In this document: positions 34,162 to 40,525 of the stretch, piece after piece
Layout: every line of letters begins with the position of its first letter
Position numbering within the stretch: the stretch's first letter is position 1
Source: Zetaproteobacteria bacterium
Lineage (GTDB): Bacteria; Pseudomonadota; Zetaproteobacteria; Mariprofundales; J009
Length of the DNA: 44,216 nt
Direction: 5' to 3'
Assembly: GCA_003696765.1 (NCBI GenBank)
Contig: RFFX01000008.1
Coordinates: forward strand, 1 to 44,216
Position numbers and translations under genes: made by a program
Notes under the pieces: model-generated
What the model was told of the DNA's origin: nothing
Database searches by the model: none
The model's input: only the letters and a program-made list of their open reading frames with translations

Positions 34162-34314
34162 TGGTTTCGCAAGCAACCATCATCGCGGCCACGGACGGCC
34201 GCGCAAAGCCGAAGCTTGCGCAAGCAAGCGATGGATTTGTAAGGGGATCGAAGACCGCGCTCTTCGATCGCCGTCAAGCAAAAAGTCCACGGACGGACTT
34301 TTTGCGATTCGACC
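34160..34314 (+). repeat. PSC element, complete copy between the CRP-family gene and ridA
   Basis: H1 (ATGGTTTCGCAAGCAACCAT), H2 (GCGGCC / GGCCGC), H3 with inner GCTTGCGCAAGC, H4 (GGGGATCGAAGA / TCTTCGATCGCC, one mismatch) and H5 (AAAAAGTCC / GGACTTTTT) are followed by GCGATTCGACC. The leading ATG overlaps the CRP-family stop (TGATG). The open frame runs 53 codons to a TGA that overlaps the ridA ATG (ACATGACC). Confidence 0.96.
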
Positions 34315-34318
34315 AGAC

Positions 34319-34699
34319 ATGACCATCACCACCATCGACAGCGAGGCCGCGCCGGCGGCCGTTGGGCCTTACAGCCATGCGGTGCGCCATGGCAACACCC
34401 TCTACCTCTCCGGCCAGATCGGCCTCGACCCCGCCTCGGGGACGCTGGTTCCGGGGGGGGTGACCGCCGAGACGCAACAGATCCTGCGCAATCTCGATGC
34501 GGTACTCGCCACCGCGGGGGCCTCCCGTACCCAGATCGTCAAGGCGACGATCTATCTGGTGGAGATGGAGGACTTCCGGCAGGTCAACGCCATCTACGGC
34601 GATTGGCTGGGAAACCACCGCCCGGCGCGGGCCACCGTCGCCGTCGCCCGCCTCCCCTTGGATGCCCGCATCGAGATCGATCTCGTCGTCGCACTCTGA
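34319..34699 (+). CDS. ridA: RidA family 2-iminobutanoate/2-iminopropanoate deaminase
   Basis: Hydrolyses reactive enamine/imine intermediates from PLP enzymes; 126 aa trimer. It starts MTITTIDSEAAPAAVGPYSH. The family motifs GQIGLDPASG, NLDAVLATAGASRTQIVKATIYL and RATVAVARLPLDARIEIDLVV (Arg and Glu of the active site) are all present. The ATG at 34319 has no Shine-Dalgarno and follows a complete PSC element, whose open frame ends on this ATG. Confidence 0.96.
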   Translation: MTITTIDSEAAPAAVGPYSHAVRHGNTLYLSGQIGLDPASGTLVPGGVTAETQQILRNLDAVLATAGASRTQIVKATIYLVEMEDFRQVNAIYGDWLGNHRPARATVAVARLPLDARIEIDLVVAL

Positions 34700-34744
34700 T
34701 CGCCGTCGTCGCGATCTGATCGCGCGCCGGTGGCGGTGGCACGC

Positions 34745-35317
34745 TCACCGGCCGGCGGCGATCAACGCCTCCAGCTCGCGGTTGCGCTGCTCCAGCCGGG
34801 CGATGTGGCGCGCGTTGGAGATGGCCACCGCACAGGCTGAGGCGAGCGTGCGGACGATGGTCTCGTCGATCGGGGTGAAGGCGTGGCCGCCGGCCTTCTC
34901 GGTCAGGTAGATCACCCCCTCGATCTCCTCCTCGAAGAGGATCGGCGCCCCGAGGAAGGTGTGCATCACCGCATGGCCGGGCGGAAAGCCCGCCGCACGC
35001 GGATGGGTGGTGATATCGGCGATCCGCACCACCTCGTGCTGCTCCCACATCAACCCGAGCAGCCCCTTCCCCTCGGGCCAGTGGCCGTCGAGCCTGGCCA
35101 GCTCCTCCTCGCCCATCCCCAACGGGATGTAGTGGCGCCCCTCATCGGCGACATAGGAGATCATCGCGTAGCGCGCGCCGGTCAACTCCATCGACAACTC
35201 GCCGACATGGCGCAAGATCCCCTCGAGCTCGGTGCCCCTGGTCAAGGAGATCACCGCCTGGGCCAGCTTCTCCTGCTGCAGGATCAGTTGCCGTTCCATC
35301 GCCGTATGCTTGAACAT
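34745..35317 (-). CDS. GAF-domain signalling protein
   Basis: 190 aa. A GAF domain (about 25-170) reads LTGARYAMISYVADEGRHY, GLLGLMWEQHEVVRIAD, HPRAAGFPPGHAVMHTFLGAPI and GVIYLTEKAGGHAFTPID. Flanking helices at both ends are coiled-coil-like. No kinase, cyclase or other output domain follows, so it is probably a sensor subunit or partner of another protein. AAGGAG lies 8 nt before the ATG at 35317. It is downstream of, but separated from, the sulfide-oxidation cluster. Confidence 0.88.
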   Translation of the reverse strand: MFKHTAMERQLILQQEKLAQAVISLTRGTELEGILRHVGELSMELTGARYAMISYVADEGRHYIPLGMGEEELARLDGHWPEGKGLLGLMWEQHEVVRIADITTHPRAAGFPPGHAVMHTFLGAPILFEEEIEGVIYLTEKAGGHAFTPIDETIVRTLASACAVAISNARHIARLEQRNRELEALIAAGR

Positions 35318-35381
35318 GGCCGCACTCCTTTTGCGGGCAACGGTATGACCTGTGCGGCTCGATAGCAACTGTCGGCCCGGT

Positions 35382-35864
35382 TCAGGGCATGCGCGGTTCT
35401 GCTCCCCCCTGTCTGATCGCCCGCACCAGAACCAGCGCCAGCAGGGCCAGCCCGACCATGGAGAGCGCGCCCAACCCGGCATGCTTCAGCCACTGACAGG
35501 CAAAGATCCACACCGCCAACGCCAGTAATACCACCATGACACCGATCAGATGCAGCACGATCCCGGCCACGCCGCCGGCGCGGCCAGCGGCAGCAAAGAT
35601 GGCGGCAAACGGGGCACGCAAGTACTGCTCCAGCCGCAACAGCAGCCCCGGCCGCCGCAGAGCCACCCAGCCAAGAGCGACCACAGCCAGCGCAAAGACA
35701 CCGTAGTCGACCAGCAGCAGGGCCACATCCCCCCGGTCCAGCATGGACGGAGCCACGCCACGGGTGGCATAGCCCTCCCCCTGATCGAGCGGATCGGCCA
35801 ACGCCGAGGCAAGCGGCCCGAACAGCGCCACGCCGCCCCCGACCAGAAGAGGCCACCGGCTCAC
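35382..35864 (-). CDS. Small integral membrane protein, unknown
   Basis: 160 aa. A signal-anchor-like N-terminus (LLVGGGVALFGPLASALA) is followed by a short soluble loop and three to four hydrophobic segments (LLVDYGVFALAVVALGWVAL, VAGIVLHLIGVMVVLLALAV, GALSMVGLALLALVLVRAI). Loop residues RRPGLLLRLEQYLRAPF are basic. No family is recognised. The start is GTG at 35864, overlapping the upstream gene stop (GTGA). It lies at the end of the sulfide-oxidation gene series. Confidence 0.72.
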   Translation of the reverse strand: MSRWPLLVGGGVALFGPLASALADPLDQGEGYATRGVAPSMLDRGDVALLLVDYGVFALAVVALGWVALRRPGLLLRLEQYLRAPFAAIFAAAGRAGGVAGIVLHLIGVMVVLLALAVWIFACQWLKHAGLGALSMVGLALLALVLVRAIRQGGAEPRMP

Positions 35865-36181
35865 GACTCCAGCTCCACCGCCCCCGGCTCGCGCGCCTGC
35901 TTCTGCTCCTCCTCGAAGCTGCGCATCGCCTGCAACCCCACGGTCATGGCAAAGAGGATGCCGCCGGCGGCCGTGGCGTGCCATCCGTGGGTGTTGACCC
36001 AGTGGCAGAGCAACAGCCAGCCGACCACCACCGGACCGAAGAGCAACAGCTGCAGCCACATCCCCCGCCCCCGGCCCAGACCGATCCACAAACCGACCGG
36101 CAGGACAAACCACCAACTGCGCCGGTGGTAGCCCCGCCAACAGATCAGGACGATCACGATCAACAGAATCAGATCGGCCAT
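35861..36181 (-). CDS. Small membrane protein, unknown
   Basis: 106 aa with about three hydrophobic segments (LILLIVIVLICW, WFVLPVGLWIGLG, LLLFGPVVVGWLLLC) and a charged C-terminal tail (RSFEEEQKQAREPGAVELES). Positively charged loops (RGYHRRSWW) suggest an inner-membrane topology. No family is recognised. It overlaps the next gene by GTGA, so it is part of the same operon. Confidence 0.72.
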   Translation of the reverse strand: MADLILLIVIVLICWRGYHRRSWWFVLPVGLWIGLGRGRGMWLQLLLFGPVVVGWLLLCHWVNTHGWHATAAGGILFAMTVGLQAMRSFEEEQKQAREPGAVELES

Positions 36182-36200
36182 CGTTCGGTGAAACAGGGTC

Positions 36201-36458
36201 TCACGGGCGGGAGGCGGGGACCTTGCACGCCCCCGCCGCGGAAGGGGTCAGCAGCCGCAAGGCGATCCACAGCAACGGCCAGCCATGCCAGAAGAGGTCG
36301 AAGAGATCGATCGGCCGGTGCAACGATCCATCGAACAACATCCGCAGCTTCTCTACCAGATGGGGCTCGGGGAAGATCGGCATCACGCCCAGCAGCAATG
36401 CCGCCACCACCAGCATCGACATCGGTGGACAGTGCAACCAGCCGAACAGGCGCCTCAT
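36201..36458 (-). CDS. Small membrane protein of the type found beside SQR genes
   Basis: 85 aa, two hydrophobic segments (MLVVAALLLGVMPIF; LFDLFWHGWPLLWIALRLL) separated by PEPHLVEKLRMLFDGSLHRPID. Short proteins with the PEPHL...EKL..L..G.L..P.DIFDL.MHG pattern recur near sulfide oxidation genes from memory and are sometimes mis-annotated as RND transporters. No function is assigned. The ATG at 36458 overlaps the AhpD-like stop (ATGA). Confidence 0.75.
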   Translation of the reverse strand: MRRLFGWLHCPPMSMLVVAALLLGVMPIFPEPHLVEKLRMLFDGSLHRPIDLFDLFWHGWPLLWIALRLLTPSAAGACKVPASRP

Positions 36459-36796
36459 CCGGCGGAGAACTCCTCGAATGCCTGCATCGCCTCAGCCGCA
36501 TACATCAGCGACGGCCCTCCACCCATGTAGACCGCCACCCCCAGCGCCTCTTCCAGCTCCTCCCTGCCCACCCCCAGCGACACCAGCGCCTTGACATGGA
36601 AGCCGATGCAACCCCGGCAATGGCCGGCAACGCCGATGGCCAGGGCGATCAACTCCTTCTGCTTCCGGTCCAGCGCCCCATCCGCCATCGCCGCCTGCGC
36701 CATCGCGGAGAATCCCTTCATCACATCCGGGATATCCCGACGAAGCTCGCCGATGGTTGAGGAAAGACTCCGGGTCAGTTCGTGGTACGGTGCCAT
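36455..36796 (-). CDS. AhpD/carboxymuconolactone decarboxylase-family protein
   Basis: 113 aa, helical. The CxxC redox motif lies in GVAGHCRGCIGFHVKALVSLG (Cys60, Cys63), with His at 67, matching AhpD-like peroxidase partners rather than true decarboxylases. The C-end includes ALGVAVYMGGGPSLMYAAEA. The ATG at 36796 is 9 nt from AGGAG; the GTG at 36799 is an alternative. It lies 63 nt downstream of SQR, suggesting a thiol redox or persulfide-linked role, by inference. Confidence 0.88.
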   Translation of the reverse strand: MAPYHELTRSLSSTIGELRRDIPDVMKGFSAMAQAAMADGALDRKQKELIALAIGVAGHCRGCIGFHVKALVSLGVGREELEEALGVAVYMGGGPSLMYAAEAMQAFEEFSAG

Positions 36797-36861
36797 CACG
36801 CAACACTCCTGTTGATTTTCGATCCCCGGGCGGCCCGGACCGGTCAGTCCGCCCCCCCGCG

Positions 36862-38139
36862 TCACTTCAGCCGTTCGATTCCCATCCGCTTGAGAAATGC
36901 CCGCTCGATGAACGGCTCGGAAACCCCGGTCTTCATCTTGCGTATGAAATACTTCTCGAAGCCGACCTTGGCGGTATGGACCCACTTGCCGCCACGCGCC
37001 CACACCTTGTTGCGCGGCGGAATCTGCGGGTAGGCGACCAACGCCACGCCGCGATCCCCGAAGTCGGCCAGGCAGATCGCGCCCCAGGTGCCGCTCTTCT
37101 CCGGTTTCTCCCCCTTCAGATCGTGGATGATGTTGTGCACGATCGCCGTGGTCATCGTCTCGATCATGAAGCCGGTCTTGGGGGTGCCCACCGGCAGCGG
37201 TGTTTTCTCGACCGGAGGGATCGCCACGATCACTCCGGTACCGTAGATGTTGGGGAACTTCGGGTTCTGCTGATACTCGTTGATCACCACGAACCCCATC
37301 GGATTGCACAGCCCCTCGCAGTTGGCCACCGGCCCCACGCCACGGAACGGCGGCATCAACATGGCAAAACGGTGCTCAAGCGTCCCTTTGGCGACCACTT
37401 CGCCGTGGCGATCCACCTCTTCGTAGTCCAGGCTGTGCTCATGAATCGCGGTGGTCTTGCAGTTGGTGATGAACTTGATGTCCCGCTTGCGCAGCTCGCT
37501 CTCCAACAGCCCCTTGGAATCCTCGACGCCGCCCAGCCCGAGATGGCCGATGTAGGGCTCGGGGGTGATGAAGGTGATCGGCACCTTGTCGCGAATCTTG
37601 CGCCGGCGCAGCTCGGTATCGAGAATGGTGACGAACTCGTAGGCCGGCCCGAAACAGGAGACCCCCTGCACGGCACCGACGACGACCGGACCGGGATCCT
37701 TGCAGAACTCCTCGAAGGCGTGCCAGGCCTCCACCGCGTGATCGACGTGGCAGATCGAGTGGGTATGCCCCTCCGGCCCAAGCCCGGGAACCAGCTCGAA
37801 AGCGAGCCTGGGGCCGGTTGCGACGATCAGGTAGTCGTAGTCGAGTCGCTGGCCGTTGCCCAGCCGCAGGGCGTTCTCGTCGGCCAGGATCTCGTCCACG
37901 CCGCAGGAGAGGAAGTTGATCCCCTTCTTGTTGAGATAGGGGGCGCAGGGGAAGCTGATCTGCTCCTTGTCGCGCCAGCCGACCGCCACCCAGGGGTTGG
38001 ATGGTGTGAAGTGAAAGTAGTCGACATTGGAGATGACCGTCACCTCGTGATCTCCGCCCAGCTTGTTGAGCGCATCCTTCATTTCGTATGCGGCCGGCAT
38101 ACCGCCGATGCCCGCGCCGATGATCGCTACATGTGCCAT
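36862..38139 (-). CDS. sqr: Sulfide:quinone oxidoreductase, type I
   Basis: Membrane-associated flavoprotein oxidising sulfide to polysulfide with quinone as acceptor; 425 aa. The FAD-binding N-terminus is HVAIIGAGIGGMPAAYEM; the second FAD motif is YDYLIVATGPRLAFE. The three catalytic cysteines are visible: C130 (HSICHVDHA), C162 (GVSCFGPAYEF) and C356 (AICLADFGDRG). The C-terminal amphipathic region ends FEKYFIRKMKTGVSEPFIE. By recall it closely resembles Acidithiobacillus ferrooxidans SQR. It lies 25 nt downstream of a Crp/Fnr regulator. Confidence 0.95.
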   Translation of the reverse strand: MAHVAIIGAGIGGMPAAYEMKDALNKLGGDHEVTVISNVDYFHFTPSNPWVAVGWRDKEQISFPCAPYLNKKGINFLSCGVDEILADENALRLGNGQRLDYDYLIVATGPRLAFELVPGLGPEGHTHSICHVDHAVEAWHAFEEFCKDPGPVVVGAVQGVSCFGPAYEFVTILDTELRRRKIRDKVPITFITPEPYIGHLGLGGVEDSKGLLESELRKRDIKFITNCKTTAIHEHSLDYEEVDRHGEVVAKGTLEHRFAMLMPPFRGVGPVANCEGLCNPMGFVVINEYQQNPKFPNIYGTGVIVAIPPVEKTPLPVGTPKTGFMIETMTTAIVHNIIHDLKGEKPEKSGTWGAICLADFGDRGVALVAYPQIPPRNKVWARGGKWVHTAKVGFEKYFIRKMKTGVSEPFIERAFLKRMGIERLK

Positions 38140-38164
38140 GTACCCGTACCTCTCTGTTTCGATT

Positions 38165-38851
38165 TCATGCTCCTTCCTCCCCGTGCGCCAGCGATGTCAG
38201 CATGGCCGCATCGCGCACCCGCACCGACCCCCGTCCCAGAAGCAGCGCACCGCGCCGCTCCAGATTCTTCAACACCCGGCTGACCACCTCGCGCGCCGTG
38301 CCCAGCTCGACGGCCAGCTCCTGATGGGTGGCCCGCACCTCCCTGCGCCCCTGGGCACTGCGTTGGAGCAGAAGCCGGGCGATGCGCCGATCCATCCGGC
38401 CGAAGGCCACCTGCTCGATCAGCATCATCAGATCGCTGATCCGCTCGCCGATCCCGGCCATGACCAGGGCGCGGAACCTTCGGGAGCCCTCCATCGCCTG
38501 CTCGAACGCCTCCGCAGGGATCAACACCAGCTCCACCTGCTCTTCGGCGATCCCCTCGCACGGATAGCTGCGGCCGCCGAGCAGACAGGTGGTGGTCAAC
38601 ATGCAGTTCTGCCCCGACTCCACCCGATAGAGCACGATTTCATGCCCTTCGGGATCCATCTTCTGCACCCGGATCGAACCATCGAGCACCAGCACGAACC
38701 CCCTAGGGGCATCGCCGTCGCGAAACAGCACCGTTCCGGGCTCCACCCGCATGCGCACCGCCGCGGCAACCGCCTTCCGCCAGGCGGAATCGTCGATGGC
38801 GGCCAGCGCGGGAACACAGGCCAACCATGAAGGCGTCGCACCGGATTCCAT
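38165..38851 (-). CDS. Crp/Fnr-family regulator adjoining SQR
   Basis: 228 aa. Its cyclic-nucleotide-like domain has VEPGTVLFRDGDAPRGFVLVLDGSIRV and GQNCMLTTTCLLGGRSYPCEG, with three Cys in a short stretch. The DNA-binding domain has THQELAVELGTAREVVSRVLKNLERRG. The Cys-rich loop could be a thiol or sulfane-sulfur sensor, by analogy with sulfide-responsive Crp/Fnr members; this is inference. The ATG at 38851 overlaps the DUF302 stop (TGATG). It is likely a local regulator of the sulfide cluster. Confidence 0.88.
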   Translation of the reverse strand: MESGATPSWLACVPALAAIDDSAWRKAVAAAVRMRVEPGTVLFRDGDAPRGFVLVLDGSIRVQKMDPEGHEIVLYRVESGQNCMLTTTCLLGGRSYPCEGIAEEQVELVLIPAEAFEQAMEGSRRFRALVMAGIGERISDLMMLIEQVAFGRMDRRIARLLLQRSAQGRREVRATHQELAVELGTAREVVSRVLKNLERRGALLLGRGSVRVRDAAMLTSLAHGEEGA

Positions 38852-39246
38852 CACCCGGCGATCGTCTGCAACACCTGTTCGAAGAGTTGCCTGGCCTCGG
38901 CGGCCAGCTCATTCAGTCCGGGATGTCGCACCACCCCGAGCATGGCATCCGGGTCGATGATCGACACCTCGGTGCGCCCCTCCTCATCGGTGCGGATGAG
39001 AACGTTGCACGGCAGGAGCAGCCCCACCTCGGGCGCAAGGGAGATCGCCCGGTGGGCCAGCCGCGGGTTGCATGCCCCGAGAATCCGATAGGGGGGATGG
39101 TCGACGCCGATCTTCTTCTTCAGCGTCTCCGCGACATCGATCCTGGTCAGCACCCCGAAACCGACCTGTTGCAACGCCTCGGTGACCGCCTGCTCCGCTT
39201 CGTCCACCGATCCCGCAACGTGGACGCGCATTCCCACATCGTTCAT
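38851..39246 (-). CDS. DUF302 protein
   Basis: 131 aa, cytosolic. DUF302 hallmarks are GFGVLTRIDVAETLKKKIGVD, YRILGACNPRLAHRAI and LLLPCNVLIR with conserved Cys in both. The family commonly neighbours sulfur-oxidation and rhodanese genes; its biochemistry is unresolved. The ATG at 39246 is directly behind a PSC element and lacks a Shine-Dalgarno. It overlaps the Crp/Fnr gene. Confidence 0.9.
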   Translation of the reverse strand: MNDVGMRVHVAGSVDEAEQAVTEALQQVGFGVLTRIDVAETLKKKIGVDHPPYRILGACNPRLAHRAISLAPEVGLLLPCNVLIRTDEEGRTEVSIIDPDAMLGVVRHPGLNELAAEARQLFEQVLQTIAG

Positions 39247-39371
39247 GATGGAATCGCAAAACGTCCCTCCATGGACGTTTTGCTCGCCTTACAAAACCGT
39301 CGCCTGCTTGCGCAAGCTCCCGTTTTGCGCGGCCCTCCGTGGCCGCGATGCCGGCTTCCTGCGAAGCCGGG
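39247..39371 (-). repeat. PSC element lacking H4, between rhodanese and DUF302 genes
   Basis: H1 (CCGGCTTC / GAAGCCGG, a fully compensated variant), H2 (GCGGCC / GGCCGC), H3 and H5 (AAAACGTCC / GGACGTTTT) with tail GCGATTCCATC. H4 has been removed by a 30-nt deletion that keeps the long frame in phase. H1 ends 2 nt from the rhodanese stop. Confidence 0.95.
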
Positions 39372-39373
39372 AT

Positions 39374-39703
39374 TCATCCAGCTCCCTGCTCGACCGGATA
39401 GCCCGCTTCGATCCAGGCCAAGGTACCTCCGGCCACGTTGAACAGACGTGCATGACCGTGGTGGTCGCTGAGGTATTTCAGCGCCTGGGCCGATCGTGCA
39501 CCCGAACGGCAGATGAGGTAGACGTCTCGATCCTTGGGTACCTCGTGCGCCCGCGCCGGCAGGGCATCCAAGCTGATGAGCCGCGCCCCCGGAACATGGC
39601 CCCGGGCATACTCCTCCGGCGTGCGCACGTCGATGAGGCAACACTGTTCGTCATCCGCCCCGGACCAGAGCCGATGAAGCTCCTCGACCGTGATCTGCTT
39701 CAT
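39374..39703 (-). CDS. Single-domain rhodanese, cytoplasmic
   Basis: 109 aa, no signal peptide. LIDVRTPEEYARGHVPGARL and the active-site loop YLICRSGARSAQALKYL with Cys form a typical sulfurtransferase domain, followed by NVAGGTLAWIEAGYPV. It may handle persulfide made by SQR, by context. The ATG at 39703 lacks a Shine-Dalgarno and follows two tandem PSC elements; the open frame of the nearer one ends in a TGA overlapping this ATG (TTTATGAAG). Confidence 0.93.
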   Translation of the reverse strand: MKQITVEELHRLWSGADDEQCCLIDVRTPEEYARGHVPGARLISLDALPARAHEVPKDRDVYLICRSGARSAQALKYLSDHHGHARLFNVAGGTLAWIEAGYPVEQGAG

Positions 39704-39706
39704 AAA

Positions 39707-39864
39707 TGATTCCATCGCAAAAAGTCCGTCCATGGACTTTTTGCTTGACGGGGATCGAAGAGCGCGGTCTTCGATCCCCTTGCAAATCCGTCGGTTGCGT
39801 CTGCAACCTCCGGATTTGCGCGACCCTCCATGGTCGCGATGATGGTTTCTTGCGAAACCATCAT
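39707..39864 (-). repeat. PSC element, complete copy next to the rhodanese gene
   Basis: H1 (ATGATGGTTTC / GAAACCATCAT), H2 (GCGACC / GGTCGC), H3 (CAAATCCG / CGGATTTG with inner GGTTGC / GCAACC), H4 and H5 (AAAAAGTCC / GGACTTTTT) are nearly perfect. The terminal 9-mer is inverted compared with most copies: the plus strand reads GATTCCATCGC instead of GATGGAATCGC. It is in direct tandem with the next copy. Confidence 0.97.
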
Positions 39865-39868
39865 GAAT

Positions 39869-40021
39869 GATTCCATCGCAAAAAGTCCGTCCATGGACTT
39901 TTTACTCAACAAAAAGCGCAAGACGTGACTTTCGTTTTCCTTACAAATCAACAAGTTGACCTCGCATGCTCTTGATTTGCGCGGCCGTCCTGGCCGCGAA
40001 TGCCGACTGCTTACGAAGTCG
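39869..40021 (-). repeat. PSC element, complete but diverged copy, downstream of the periplasmic rhodanese gene
   Basis: H1 (GACTTC region, compensated), H2 (GCGGCC / GGCCGC), H3 (CAAATCAA / TTGATTTG), a rebuilt H4 (GGAAAACGAAAG and CTTGCGCTTTTTG, imperfect, A/T-rich) and H5 with the inverted tail as in its neighbour. Its long frame is closed early by TAA in H1. Together with the adjacent copy it fills the 318-nt gap between the two rhodanese genes. Confidence 0.92.
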
Positions 40022-40453
40022 TCATGGACGCCCTCCTTTGTTCACGGGAAATCCAGCATCGCGCCAGCCCCGCATGCTCGCCGGCACCACTTCGATATTG
40101 GTGTAGCCGCGCGCGGCCAGCAGCTTTCCGGCGCGGGCGGCGCGTACGCCCCCCTCGCAATAGAGGTAGACCTGTTTGTCATGCGGCACCTCGCCCAGAC
40201 GCATGGCCAGAGTATCCACCGGAATGTTGATCGCCCCCGGGATATGGCCCGAGCGGTATTCGGCCGGTGTACGCACATCGATGAAGACGAAGGGGATGGG
40301 GGAGCGGCTCCCCTGCAGCCAGTGGTCATGCGCATGGCTGAGGGTGGCCACCTCGTAGCCTTCCACGGAGCGCTTGCCCATCCCGCAGGCCAAGACGTTG
40401 CCGGTGATCAGCCACAGCGACATCCCGATCACAACCCAAACGCGTGTTCTCAT
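40022..40453 (-). CDS. Periplasmic rhodanese
   Basis: 143 aa with an N-terminal signal (MRTRVWVVIGMSLWLITGNVLA). The rhodanese fold has FIDVRTPAEYRSGHIPGAIN and active Cys in VYLYCEGGVRAARAGKLL. The Cys in ACGMGK just after the signal could be lipid-modified, but the context is a weak lipobox. GGAG lies upstream of the ATG at 40453. It probably pairs with SQR on the periplasmic side, while the 39374 paralogue is cytosolic. Confidence 0.9.
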   Translation of the reverse strand: MRTRVWVVIGMSLWLITGNVLACGMGKRSVEGYEVATLSHAHDHWLQGSRSPIPFVFIDVRTPAEYRSGHIPGAINIPVDTLAMRLGEVPHDKQVYLYCEGGVRAARAGKLLAARGYTNIEVVPASMRGWRDAGFPVNKGGRP

Positions 40454-40525
40454 ATCATTCGCTCCGTTCGATTGATGTTGCGGGAAAATCCCGGCACGGC
40501 ACAGACGCCCCAACCCGCAAACCGG

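Noticed and set aside
36201-36458. Small membrane protein as an RND transporter
   Set aside because: At 85 aa with two membrane segments it cannot be a transporter of that family; such labels appear to be annotation carry-over.
39247-40021. Repeat clusters as a CRISPR array
   Set aside because: Units are long, composed of several different hairpins, differ in sequence, and are separated by genes or directly joined; there are no uniform spacers and no cas genes.
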